From positions 34,077 to 98,076 of the forward strand of contig DJGG01000132.1 of assembly GCA_002432195.1 (NCBI GenBank): DNA of 64,000 bases. The letters run 5' to 3'. This DNA comes from Desulfobacteraceae bacterium UBA5852 (GTDB lineage Bacteria; Desulfobacterota; Desulfobacteria; Desulfobacterales; UBA5852). The stretch's first letter is position 1. Each line of letters starts with the position of its first letter. The position numbers were made by a program, and so were the translations under genes. Below are positions 25,285 to 33,897 of this stretch, piece by piece. The notes beneath the pieces were generated by a model. That model searched no databases. It was not told the DNA's origin and saw only the letters and a list, made by a program, of their open reading frames with translations.

Positions 25285-28010
25285 TTCGTTGTTCCTTGGT
25301 CGTCGCGCACGCGGTTGAACTTGATGGACCAGCCGATGGGCTGGAAGCCCCGCTCGGTGGTGGTCGTGGAAACCTGGAAGCCGAACCCGTGACTCCAGGC
25401 CACGAGGTTCAGGGGAGAGGTGGTGCGCACCAGCCGGGTCAGGCTGCTGCCGGCGCTTAAGTCCACGGTGGCGAGTTGCTCGGTCACCCACTGGTGGTCG
25501 GGCGTGTCCCACCACTGGTGAGCGGCGTCGCTGATCCACTGGTGATCGACGCCGGACCCGGCGGCCGTGTCCTTGAAGTAGGTCATGGCCAGGGTGTGGG
25601 CTTCGGGGATACGGCGGGAGACGATCTTGATTTCGCGGATGATGGTCTGGTCGGCGATGCTGCCGGTGGGGAAGATATCGCCGGTCACCACCACCTGGTC
25701 CATGGGGGTGCCGTTCCAGCTGGTGCCGTCCTCCAGCTGGGCGATGTGCCCGGTTTCGAGACCGGCATAAACCCGGTGGGCCCCGGACGGCTCCTTGACC
25801 AGCCACCCGACCTGCGGCATGGGAGCGGCCCCGGTGGACCGCTCGTACCACTTCTGGAGCTCGACGTTGAAGGCCAGCCAGGTGTTGTTCCTGACGGCCG
25901 CGCTGCCGGAAGGGAAGACGATGTTCCACTCCCGGTAAACCGGGTCGTACCAGCCGGCCGCCAGGTGGATCAGGTCGGCGTTGATGGCCTCGCTGTTGGC
26001 CGGGTCGAAGTAGTTCTCGATGCCCGGTATCCGGGTCAGTGTGGCCCCGTCGTAGCGGTAGGGCCCGGACGAGTCGAGGAACATCACCACCTTGCGCTCG
26101 ACATCCTGGCCCACCATGAAGCCGTCCAGCACCACCATGGTTTTCGGCGCGGGGCAGCCCACGGAATCCGAAACCGTGTCTATGGAGAAGACCTCGGACA
26201 GGTCGTTGGTGGATCCCCGGGGCGCCGAGCCCTTCAGCTGGAAGCAGCGGGAACGGGAGGTTGCGAAAAAGATCTCGAAGACGTTGGAGCCATATCGATT
26301 GTAGAGGGTGACGCCGTTGGTCAGCGGCTCGTTCTCGCTGCCGAAGTAGAGGGGGCCCGTGGTGGGGCCGCGGGAGGACTCGCTGCCGTTCCAAACATCC
26401 GGGGCGTTGGTGGCCGTGAAGTCCACCCGATTGCCGGCGTTTTCGCTCGGGACCCCGCAACCCAGGACCCGGCCCTTGTAGGACCGGAGGAACTTGAAGG
26501 CCGGCACCCGCTCCTGGGCGGGTCGGCCCCGCACCAGGTCGATGACCAGCTCCTTGGCGCCGCCGGCCGTCCCGGACAGGTTGCCGCCCGTCCAGAAGAC
26601 CTTGTACGCGAAGCCTGGCGTGCCGAAGATGGCCCCGTACTCGACGTGCTGGGCCTCCTCGGTCACCGCCGGGGGCGTCCAGCTCACCAGACCTGAGCGG
26701 TTGAGGGCGATGTTGCCCGACTTGGTGCCGTCCACCGGGTTGGAGACGTTCACCCAGGCCCCGGACCTCGACCAATACTGAACGGTGACCGTGGTGTTGC
26801 CCGTGGTGTTGACCAGGTTGCCGACCATCGTGAGCCGAAGCGCGCTCAGGCGTTCCTGGCTCATCACCACCATGAACTCGGTCGTGGCCACCAGGCCGTC
26901 CAGCACCGCGCCGATGGGGTAATCGACGCCGGACGGTTCGTTGGCGTTGAGGGTGTAGTCCTCCCACTTGCCTGATCGGGACACCTGCACCTGGGTCAAC
27001 TGGCGGTCGGCGCCGTCCCAGGCGTTCTGCAGAGGCTGGGGCGGCGCCCGGCTGGTGACCTGGCCCAGGATTGCGGTGGTCCCGGCGGTCCACTCCAGCA
27101 GGTAGGCGGCGCTGTAAAAATCTTCGAAGTGGCACGGGGCCACCAGGCCGACGGTGGAGTCGAAGGAGATGGTGCCGCTCTGGGCCAGGGCCTTGCCGTC
27201 CAGGCTGGTCCTGTCGGATAGCCCCGTCACGGCGGCCCAGGCGGTGCCGGTCCAGTATTTGACGGCCACCGTGGAGGCCGTGGAATTGGCCGACGTTACC
27301 GTGAAGTGCAGCGCGTCCAGCGCCCGGGGCACGAAGACCAGGGCGAACCGCTTGGTTCCGATGGGGATGGTCTCGCTGGGCGTGGAGAGGGTGGATTGAG
27401 CCTGGTCACCGAACCACACTGCGCCCGCGAGGGTTGCGTCGTTGACCAGGTAGAACCCGCCCACGGGCATGATCTCGCCCGAGTAGATGATCGACTCGTC
27501 GCCGTTGGCGTAGCCTATGGCTCCCCGGGGAAGCTCCGCGAGGGATCCGGTCAGCCCCGGGACGCTGTCGGTATGGATGGGGGTAGCTTCGAAGGGTCCG
27601 TCGTCGGGCACCTCGGTCTTGTTGAGGAAGACGCGGCCCTGGCCCGTGGCGGGGTCCACGGCCCACACCAGGATGTGGCTCTGGCCGTCCTTGCGGAGCT
27701 GGATCCCGTCGCGGATGTCGGTGTAGGTGGCGAGCGGCGCGGTGGTCGCCAGGGTGTAGCCGTTGGTGCCCTCGATGGTTTCGCGGATGGGCCGCAGGTT
27801 GCGCAGGGTGCGGAAGTTCTCCGCGCCGAGCCGGCTCGGGTCGATGGAGGGCATCCACTTCCCCGAAAACGTAAAATCCTTCCGCTGAGGCTCCTGGTCG
27901 GGGACTTCCATCACCCGGATTGGCTGTGGCACGGCATAGAGCCCGGCAGACCCCGCCAGGACCAGCAGGGCGATCAGCGCAACCAGCCAGCGGCACCGAA
28001 CGGTGGCCAT
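25281..28010 (-). CDS. Tail nozzle (tubular protein B / gp10-like) with signal peptide
   Basis: 909 residues. ATG at 28010 with GGAGG seven bases upstream, overlapping the previous stop. Residues 1-28 form a signal peptide or anchor: TVRCR, then WLVALIALLVLAGSAGLYA. The mature part is beta-rich, with repeated blade-like blocks (e.g. RTLRNLRPIRETIEG near 50, KFLRSYKGRVLGCGVP, NRYGSNVFEIFFATSR, GPYRYDGATLTRIPG), the pattern of podovirus nozzle or DNA-stabilisation proteins with a propeller. It would plug the portal-adaptor complex and retain DNA. That assembly is cytoplasmic in known phages, so the leader sequence is puzzling. Confidence 0.78.
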   Translation of the reverse strand: MATVRCRWLVALIALLVLAGSAGLYAVPQPIRVMEVPDQEPQRKDFTFSGKWMPSIDPSRLGAENFRTLRNLRPIRETIEGTNGYTLATTAPLATYTDIRDGIQLRKDGQSHILVWAVDPATGQGRVFLNKTEVPDDGPFEATPIHTDSVPGLTGSLAELPRGAIGYANGDESIIYSGEIMPVGGFYLVNDATLAGAVWFGDQAQSTLSTPSETIPIGTKRFALVFVPRALDALHFTVTSANSTASTVAVKYWTGTAWAAVTGLSDRTSLDGKALAQSGTISFDSTVGLVAPCHFEDFYSAAYLLEWTAGTTAILGQVTSRAPPQPLQNAWDGADRQLTQVQVSRSGKWEDYTLNANEPSGVDYPIGAVLDGLVATTEFMVVMSQERLSALRLTMVGNLVNTTGNTTVTVQYWSRSGAWVNVSNPVDGTKSGNIALNRSGLVSWTPPAVTEEAQHVEYGAIFGTPGFAYKVFWTGGNLSGTAGGAKELVIDLVRGRPAQERVPAFKFLRSYKGRVLGCGVPSENAGNRVDFTATNAPDVWNGSESSRGPTTGPLYFGSENEPLTNGVTLYNRYGSNVFEIFFATSRSRCFQLKGSAPRGSTNDLSEVFSIDTVSDSVGCPAPKTMVVLDGFMVGQDVERKVVMFLDSSGPYRYDGATLTRIPGIENYFDPANSEAINADLIHLAAGWYDPVYREWNIVFPSGSAAVRNNTWLAFNVELQKWYERSTGAAPMPQVGWLVKEPSGAHRVYAGLETGHIAQLEDGTSWNGTPMDQVVVTGDIFPTGSIADQTIIREIKIVSRRIPEAHTLAMTYFKDTAAGSGVDHQWISDAAHQWWDTPDHQWVTEQLATVDLSAGSSLTRLVRTTSPLNLVAWSHGFGFQVSTTTTERGFQPIGWSIKFNRVRDDQGTTK

Positions 28011-28729
28011 CACTTGACCTCCCGGTTGCCGGAAAGCGGCTCCACCAGCTCGGCCCGCATGTTGGTTGCCACCTGGTAGAACAGGGTCAGAAAGGAGGCC
28101 GCCCGGGCGCTCTGCTTATCTTTGTAGAGGGCCTGGGACAGGACGTAGTAGCGGAGGGCCTGCTCGTAGATCGCGGGAACGGGCAAGGTGGCGTTGGTGT
28201 CGGCCGCCGCGGTGGCGGGCAGGGCCAGCATGACGGTGAGCTTCTCAGTGGTGCCGGCGGCCGGCAGGGGGTAGACGCCCAGCTGGTGCTTGAAGGTGAA
28301 CCACCCCACCACGCGCTTGCCCTTCAGCAGGTCCTCCTGGCTCGCGCCGATGGACGCCGGACTGCCCTTCAAGAGCCCCCGGGGGTTCCCGCCGGTCGCA
28401 TCCATGAGCACCACGGCCACCACCGCCAGGTAGTTTGCCGGCAGGGCATAGAAAATCTGGCCGGCGGCCAGGTTGATCGTCACAAGGTCCTCGAAGCAGT
28501 GGGCCACGGTGGCGAGTTCGGCAGCCCCGGCGTTGGTCCAGCGCAGGAGCTCGTCGTCGCCGAAGAAATAGTTTTCGGAGTCCTTGTCGTTCAGGAGGTC
28601 GCGCAGCTCCGTGATAAAGTTGGCGACCGTCTTGGTGCTCATGGTCTGGCTGGATGCGGCCGCATTGCCGGCGCACAGCACCAGCAATGCAACCAGCAGC
28701 CAGGCGTATCTGGAACGGCAATGCTTCAT
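28010..28729 (-). CDS. Head-tail adaptor-like protein with signal peptide
   Basis: 239 residues from ATG at 28729, with GGGAGG seven bases upstream. Residues 1-25 look like a Sec signal: KHCRSR, then YAWLLVALLVLCAGNA ending in AAA. The residue before Cys is Leu, so it is not a good lipobox. The mature part (VANFITELRDLLND, FFGDDELLRWTNAGAAELA, then YYVLSQALYKD near the C-terminus) matches helical adaptor proteins that dock under the portal ring. Downstream of the capsid genes and directly before the nozzle, that is the expected position. The signal peptide is the oddity. Confidence 0.75.
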   Translation of the reverse strand: MKHCRSRYAWLLVALLVLCAGNAAASSQTMSTKTVANFITELRDLLNDKDSENYFFGDDELLRWTNAGAAELATVAHCFEDLVTINLAAGQIFYALPANYLAVVAVVLMDATGGNPRGLLKGSPASIGASQEDLLKGKRVVGWFTFKHQLGVYPLPAAGTTEKLTVMLALPATAAADTNATLPVPAIYEQALRYYVLSQALYKDKQSARAASFLTLFYQVATNMRAELVEPLSGNREVK

Positions 28730-28744
28730 GGCGCGGCCTCCCGG

Positions 28745-29602
28745 TCAGAAATCCCGAACGGGGGTGTGGGTGAAGGTGTCCATGTGTGGGCGGCCCAGGC
28801 TTTCCAGGTTCTGGATCAGGGTTTCCCACGCGGAGGCATAGAAGGCCTGGTTCTTCCGGTAGGGCTCCACCAGGCGGGCGTGGGTTTCGGGGTCGGGCGG
28901 CTGGCCCATTTGCATCACACAGAAGGCCACCAGGCCGAAGTGGTGGTCTTCGTCCACGTCGGCCAGCGCGGAGAGCTTGCGCACGAAGTCGGCGGCCACG
29001 TCCCCCTCCAGGTTGGCGGGGTTGGTGAGCCGCAGGGCATTGCCCATCCATATGTAGTTCTGGCGGCTGTAACCCTTCAGGGCCTCCTCCTGCCGGGGAT
29101 AGATGGGGTGGATCTCCACCATCTTGCTGTCGTCGTAGACGTGGCCCCCCGCGATGTAGCCGGCCTGGGGGGCGGTCAGCTCGAGCAGCCCGAACAGATT
29201 GCCGGGGTCTGGACCGTAGAGGGTCGCGGTGTAGCGGTTGCCGTCCGGAGCTCCCGTTACCGAGAGGCCGGAAGTGGTCACCAGGGCTCCCTCCCCCAGC
29301 CCGTGGTTCGCGGCACGCAGCCAGGCCTCCCCTTCCAGGATGGTCACGCTCTCGATGGGGATGGCGGCGGACCGAAGGTCGTAGGCGGCGAGGATCCGGC
29401 GGCTGTCAACCGGCGCCCCGAACACGCCCGCCCCGACCTTCGGCAGCAATGCCCGGCGCCGCAGCCGGTCGGGGCAATGCGTTTCGTAGAGCTTCCGCAG
29501 CTCCAACAGGGCCACCTTCAGCCCTTCGTCGATCTGCTCCGTGGGGTAGCTGGCATCCAGCACCCCCAGGCGCACCGCGTGATAGAAGTCGGCCATGTCC
29601 AT
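28745..29602 (-). CDS. Late structural protein of unknown role, head-completion candidate
   Basis: 285 residues from ATG at 29602, GGGGAG upstream. An N-terminal helical part (DFYHAVRLGVLDASYPTEQI), a central beta-rich domain and a helical C-terminus. No signal peptide and no recognised family. It lies between a capsid-region protein and the adaptor, where head-completion or adaptor proteins are usual. Confidence 0.72.
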   Translation of the reverse strand: MDMADFYHAVRLGVLDASYPTEQIDEGLKVALLELRKLYETHCPDRLRRRALLPKVGAGVFGAPVDSRRILAAYDLRSAAIPIESVTILEGEAWLRAANHGLGEGALVTTSGLSVTGAPDGNRYTATLYGPDPGNLFGLLELTAPQAGYIAGGHVYDDSKMVEIHPIYPRQEEALKGYSRQNYIWMGNALRLTNPANLEGDVAADFVRKLSALADVDEDHHFGLVAFCVMQMGQPPDPETHARLVEPYRKNQAFYASAWETLIQNLESLGRPHMDTFTHTPVRDF

Positions 29603-29606
29603 GGGA

Positions 29607-30953
29607 TCACTCCCCCGGGTAGAGGCTCATGCGGTCCTTGCGGGCCTTCATCACCAGGTTCCACTTCTCCCGGGCGGCCTCGCGGACCTCGGCCGGCGCC
29701 GAATTGATGATCTCCAGATTTTGATGCAGGAAGCCGGGCCTGAAGACGTTCCTTCGCGGGGGCTCGGAGTTGGCCGACCCCGGCGGTCGGCTGGCGGCCC
29801 GATCGATGACGCTCACGGTCACCCCGGCGAAGGCGTCGCCGTCCATGGCGCGGATCTGCTCGATCATGCCTTGCCAGAAGACGGCAACCGACTCGGTGCC
29901 GGCGAAAGCGAGGTGGTAGGCCTTGCGCTCGGCCTCGGTGGCCACTGTTCCCTTCGGGCAGTAGATCCGGAAGCTGCCCGGCTGGGAAAGCAGGTAGTTC
30001 CGCATGCCACGGTCGGCCACCTGGCAGACGTAGTGCCCGCGTAAGTTCCTCGTGAAGGTGAAGGGCCGGTTCTTGATGTGGATGGTCGTGGGCCCGTCCC
30101 GCTCGATGGTGCATTCCAGAACGGTCGGGTCGAAGCGGTATACCTCCAGCTCGGGCGGCGGGGGCTGGTCGAAGCGCCGGGGGCGCTGCCGGTTGGGGTC
30201 TTTCGGAGCGCCGTGGTCCACCTCGGGCGGCGGCGGGTCGGCGGCGGCCCGCAGGGCTTCCCGTGCAGCGACGGCCCGGGCGGCCTCCTCGGCCTCGGCC
30301 TTCCGCTTCGCTTCCTCCAGATCCTCTCGCACCATCCGACACATGCCCTGCAGCCCGTCGGCCAGGTCCATGGTGGTGGGGTAGATCGGAATCTCGTCGG
30401 CCTCCAGCATGGAGAGGATCGGGCCGAAGGTGGCCACGTCGTCGTCGTGGAACCGCCCGGTCGAATCGTCCTCCAGCATGACGAAGGCGAACCTGTCGTC
30501 GCGCGCCTTGGCCAGACGGGCGGCCACGGCGGCCACGGTGAGAGCCTGGGCGGCGATGGCCGGGGAGAAGACCAGGATGGCCATGTCGCCCTCGCGCTCC
30601 AGGCTGCCGTCCGTCATGGAAACGGGCCGGATGTCCAGCCGGATGGCCTCGGGGTGCTCGTCGGGCTTCAGAGCCTGGCGGATGCTGGCCAGGATTTCGG
30701 GGCTGTTCGATCCCCCGACCACAAGAATCAGCTGACCTTCGGGGGGTGGCGCGGGCTCGGCGGCAGGCTGCGGAGGGACTGCCTCCTGGGCCGGCGCCGG
30801 CGGCGTTTCAGCGGGAGGCGCGGGCTCGCCGATGTGGGCGACGGTCTCTCCGGTTTCGACGTTCACCAGGAAAGCCTCACTCGCAGTGGGAACGGTCGGG
30901 GCGTCGGTGGCAGGTGGGGTCGTCTCCATCTTCTTCCGTCTGCGCGGTGGCAT
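29607..30953 (-). CDS. 448-aa late protein with Pro-rich linkers, unknown
   Basis: ATG at 30953 after AAGGAG. The protein has a basic N-terminus (MPPRRRKK), a Pro/Ala-rich stretch (about 38-72), an alpha/beta domain (about 73-205) that opens GQLILVVGGSNSP, a charged helical and Pro-rich linker (about 210-270; EEAKRKAEAEEAARAVAARE) and a second mixed domain (about 272-395). The first domain resembles a Rossmann-like fold, but no nucleotide-binding loop is complete. It lies between the decoration protein and head-tail genes. It may be a minor capsid or internal protein; no family is recognised. Confidence 0.7.
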   Translation of the reverse strand: MPPRRRKKMETTPPATDAPTVPTASEAFLVNVETGETVAHIGEPAPPAETPPAPAQEAVPPQPAAEPAPPPEGQLILVVGGSNSPEILASIRQALKPDEHPEAIRLDIRPVSMTDGSLEREGDMAILVFSPAIAAQALTVAAVAARLAKARDDRFAFVMLEDDSTGRFHDDDVATFGPILSMLEADEIPIYPTTMDLADGLQGMCRMVREDLEEAKRKAEAEEAARAVAAREALRAAADPPPPEVDHGAPKDPNRQRPRRFDQPPPPELEVYRFDPTVLECTIERDGPTTIHIKNRPFTFTRNLRGHYVCQVADRGMRNYLLSQPGSFRIYCPKGTVATEAERKAYHLAFAGTESVAVFWQGMIEQIRAMDGDAFAGVTVSVIDRAASRPPGSANSEPPRRNVFRPGFLHQNLEIINSAPAEVREAAREKWNLVMKARKDRMSLYPGE

Positions 30954-30973
30954 GGTCTGCTCCTTGATCTGAA

Positions 30974-30995
30974 GGGGCCCCCATTCGGAGGCCCC
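30974..30995 (-). terminator. GC-rich hairpin between two late genes
   Basis: GGGGCC (30974-30979) and GGCCCC (30990-30995) form a stem across the 76-base gap between the decoration gene and the 448-residue gene. No U-run follows on the minus strand, so it may attenuate transcription rather than end it. Confidence 0.3.
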
Positions 30996-31029
30996 CCGGG
31001 CAAAGGGTTGGTCTACCGGCCACCAGGGC

Positions 31030-31527
31030 TCACAGGCCGAAGGCGGTCGGGCGGTACTGGCAGGTGATGAAGACGGCTCCGGAGGCTGCCACGTTGGCCG
31101 CGACTGTCACCTTGGCCGCGATGACGATGGGCTGGTGAATCTGCGGGGCGTTGGCCTGCTGGCGCCAGGTGGCCGCCTTGAAAAACATGTCGGGGACGTC
31201 GGCCCGCTGCATCCCGGGAACGCCGATCACCTTGCCGGTGAAGCAATTCGACCCGGCGATGAGGTCGGTTTCCAGGGTGTTGAGCACGCCGACGCTGACG
31301 GCGAGGACGCTCGTGCCGGAATCCAGTTCCTCGTTGTAGAAGTGGAGGTCCACCGGCAGGGTTTCGGGGGGCAGAACGATCAGCCCCCACAGCTGGCCGG
31401 CGGCCACGTTCGCGGTGCCCACCGCCAGGGTGGCCTGAGCGACCATGTGCTCCCCGCCGGAGTAGGGGCTGGCGGGCGGGCGGGTTTTGCGGTTGGCAAC
31501 TTGGTCGGACATGATGTTCATGGGCAT
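31030..31527 (-). CDS. Capsid decoration or stabilisation protein (candidate)
   Basis: 165 residues from ATG at 31527 after AAAGGA. Polar N-terminus, then a beta-rich domain (LWGLIVLPPETLPVDLHFYN, SVGVLNTLETDLIAGSN, ITCQYRPTAFGL at the end). Genes of this size and fold directly after a major capsid gene usually encode head-decoration proteins. A perfect 10-bp GC hairpin precedes it, which may set its level relative to the capsid protein. Confidence 0.7.
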   Translation of the reverse strand: MPMNIMSDQVANRKTRPPASPYSGGEHMVAQATLAVGTANVAAGQLWGLIVLPPETLPVDLHFYNEELDSGTSVLAVSVGVLNTLETDLIAGSNCFTGKVIGVPGMQRADVPDMFFKAATWRQQANAPQIHQPIVIAAKVTVAANVAASGAVFITCQYRPTAFGL

Positions 31528-31553
31528 GGGAGTGTCCTTTCTCTAAGCGGTTT

Positions 31554-31578
31554 CCCGGGCCCGGCTCACGGGCCCGGG
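31554..31578 (-). terminator. Strong GC hairpin after the major capsid gene
   Basis: A perfect 10-bp stem, CCCGGGCCCG (31554-31563) with CGGGCCCGGG (31569-31578), around a 5-base loop. It lies in the 94-base gap between the capsid and decoration genes. There is no T-run on the minus strand. It could protect the capsid message 3' end or attenuate transcription of downstream genes. Confidence 0.45.
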
Positions 31579-31621
31579 GATTTCGGTCGATCAGGGTTTC
31601 AGCGGCGCGCCCGTCACCCCG

Positions 31622-32764
31622 TTACGGGGCGGTGGTCACGGGCCGCTTGCAGGCGCAGTCGATGGCGTAGGTCGCCAGGTCCTTGCCGTTGTAGCTGACC
31701 TTCTTCATGCCCACGATGGTGTGGGTGGAGATGACCAGCTGGTTGTCGTTGTCTCGGCCTTCCTCGTGCCAGCCGAACCGGAGGCCGGTCCCGGGGGAGC
31801 CGAAGGCGATCACGGTGGCCTGCTCGCCCAGAAGCAGGGAGCGGGCCGCGGCCACGTTGCCGCCCGCGCCGTAGTCGTTGAAGCGGATCACGTTGCGGTG
31901 CTCGTGGATGAGGACGTTGTTGTGCATCCCCTTGGCGCCCGTGAAGATCGGGCTCTTGCGGCCCAGGGCCTGGATGGCGGCCTTCTGGATGTCCATCCAG
32001 CCGTTCGTCCCTGTGGCAGTGCGCATGTCGTAGGTGGAGTAGGGATGCACCACCACAACGTAGTGCTCCTCGCCGTCCACCATAATCGGGAGCATGCCCG
32101 GGGTCTGGAGGTTTCCGTCCGTGCCGGCATACCCGCTGCCAGCATCCCCGCCCATGTCGGAAATGACGGCCACGGCCTTGTCGATCTCCCCGACCTCGAA
32201 CTTGTTGGTATCGGCCAGGGTGGCCTTCTTGGTGCCGCCGGCGAACTGGATGTGCTCCGCATCGGGGGCCGTGAAGGCGTTGCCGGCAAAGCCCGTGTAG
32301 GTGAGCGGAAACAGGAAGCCGGTGTTGATGCCGCGGGCACCGGAGGCGTACATGAACCACAGCTCATCGAAAACCCGCGCCCAGTAGTCGCGCTGGAGCC
32401 GGCGGGCCCGGGCGCGCAGGGCATGGATCGTCCGCTTGCGGGTCATGCGGCCGCCGGTGTTGACGCCGGCCCGAAGCTGGTCGATGTAGAGACCGTCGGT
32501 GTAGAACTTCATGTCCTCCTCGAAGTTCTCCAACACCTGGTCGCCCTCGCGGGGCTGCATCGTCATCTGCATGAGCAGATCGAAGCTGATGTACTCGCCC
32601 GCGTCGCTTTCCAGCTCCTTCAGCATCTGGCAGGGCATGCTGGAATCCTGCCCCACGCCCATTAACCGGCTGGTGATGTAGGATTTCTTGGCCATGTCCA
32701 CGGCCAGGAAGGCGGACTGCTTCTTGATGGCCTTGGGGTCGTTCACGCCGATGAGGGTGCGCAT
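31622..32764 (-). CDS. Major capsid protein, N4 gp56 family
   Basis: 380 residues from ATG at 32764, preceded by GAAAGGAA. The N-terminus (RTLIGVNDPKAIKKQSAFLA) and central block (DGLYIDQLRAGVNTGGRMTR, then a long helix with YWARVFDELWFMYASG) match the N4 gp56-type major capsid family with the HK97 fold, near the usual family length. It would form the icosahedral head around the scaffold encoded just upstream. This capsid type with a P22-type portal shows the head module is mosaic. A 173-base gap before the gene may hold an extra promoter. Confidence 0.9.
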   Translation of the reverse strand: MRTLIGVNDPKAIKKQSAFLAVDMAKKSYITSRLMGVGQDSSMPCQMLKELESDAGEYISFDLLMQMTMQPREGDQVLENFEEDMKFYTDGLYIDQLRAGVNTGGRMTRKRTIHALRARARRLQRDYWARVFDELWFMYASGARGINTGFLFPLTYTGFAGNAFTAPDAEHIQFAGGTKKATLADTNKFEVGEIDKAVAVISDMGGDAGSGYAGTDGNLQTPGMLPIMVDGEEHYVVVVHPYSTYDMRTATGTNGWMDIQKAAIQALGRKSPIFTGAKGMHNNVLIHEHRNVIRFNDYGAGGNVAAARSLLLGEQATVIAFGSPGTGLRFGWHEEGRDNDNQLVISTHTIVGMKKVSYNGKDLATYAIDCACKRPVTTAP

Positions 32765-32937
32765 GGATGTGTTCCTTTCGTCGGATCAGTTGGAGTCGAG
32801 TGTCAGGCTCGTCAGGTCGCATCTGCTCCATCCGTTCCAGCGTTGGCCCTTGCGCGGCTTCTTCGGCTATGGCGAACCGTCGGGTATGAGGACCCGGCCG
32901 TGTGGTGGGTGCTGGTGTGCTTCTTACTGCCGCCTCA

Positions 32938-33897
32938 CTATGAGGCGAGGTATCGCTCGACTGCTTCCGCGGGCATGCGGGCCAGGGCGGCCTCCAGGGC
33001 GTCGCCGTCCAGCTTGTCCAGGGAAGCGAACAGGCCGGCGCTGTCGTCGTTGGTGCCGGCCGCGGGTAGATCTCCGATGTTCATGGCTGCCCGGCGGGCG
33101 TCTCCCTCGGCCCGCTGCTGCTTGGCCTGGCGGGCGAGCTCCTCCGCGCTGGGCTTGGGGGGCGTCGGCGTGCCGAAGGCCCCGCGAAGCTCCAGGACCA
33201 CCTTGTAGGCCTCCTCCAGGAGCTGCCGGTCGGTGACCTTCGCGGCGTCGGGGTGCTCGATCAATTGGTTCACCCGGGTCACGAACAGGTCGTGAACCGC
33301 CGGGTTGGAAAGTTCCTTGTGGGCCCCCAGGAAAGCGCGCTGCTCGGCCTCCCACATGGCCGTTCGGTTGGCCTGGTTGGTCATCGACGCCATGCGGTTC
33401 TGCATTTCGGCGCCGTCCAGGGCCCGGACCTTGGCCATGTAGTCGTCGAAGGTGACTTCCCCGTCCTCGTACCGCTTGCGCTCCGCGGCGGCCTCGGTCT
33501 TCAGCTGCTCGATCTGCTGCGCCGGGATGAGGGGCAGCGGCTTGAAAACTGGGATCAGCGTCACGGGCGGCGGCTGGGGCGGCTCCACCGGAGGCGTATC
33601 TGCTGCCGGGGGCTGCTGGGCGGCCGCGGGAGGCGGCTGAGTAGCCGGCGGGTCGGCCGGGGGCTGCTGCGGGGGTGTTGCCGGCGGCTGGGCGGATGGC
33701 CCCGGGGCTGCCGGGGGCGGGTCCTCGGCCACGGCGGCCGGGTCGTCCGGCTCGGCCATGGCGGCGGCCTCTTCCTCCCCCAGGAGGTCGTCCAGCTTCG
33801 GCGCGCTGCCCAGGCCTGCCAGCTGCCGCTCCAGGTCCTTCGGGTCGGGCGGCGGGTCGGCCGGGGGCGTCGTCTGGGTCTTGGCGGGCTCGGTCAT
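32938..33897 (-). CDS. Scaffolding protein (candidate)
   Basis: 319 residues, ATGA overlap with the preceding gene. The N-terminal third is Pro/Ala/Gln-rich and disordered; residues about 125-319 are highly charged and helical, with acidic and basic blocks ending in a helix (AALARMPAEAVERYLAS). Position directly before the major capsid gene, the composition and the lack of enzyme motifs are typical of internal scaffolds of P22/N4-like phages. Confidence 0.75.
   Translation of the reverse strand: MTEPAKTQTTPPADPPPDPKDLERQLAGLGSAPKLDDLLGEEEAAAMAEPDDPAAVAEDPPPAAPGPSAQPPATPPQQPPADPPATQPPPAAAQQPPAADTPPVEPPQPPPVTLIPVFKPLPLIPAQQIEQLKTEAAAERKRYEDGEVTFDDYMAKVRALDGAEMQNRMASMTNQANRTAMWEAEQRAFLGAHKELSNPAVHDLFVTRVNQLIEHPDAAKVTDRQLLEEAYKVVLELRGAFGTPTPPKPSAEELARQAKQQRAEGDARRAAMNIGDLPAAGTNDDSAGLFASLDKLDGDALEAALARMPAEAVERYLAS

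Noticed and set aside
27920..29707. 595-codon plus-strand frame across the adaptor and nozzle starts
   Set aside because: Antisense to well-supported late genes, low-complexity product and no ribosome binding site.
30263..30481. Small plus-strand Arg-rich frames in the late operon
   Set aside because: Composition is that of shifted GC-rich codons; no ribosome binding site or homology signal.
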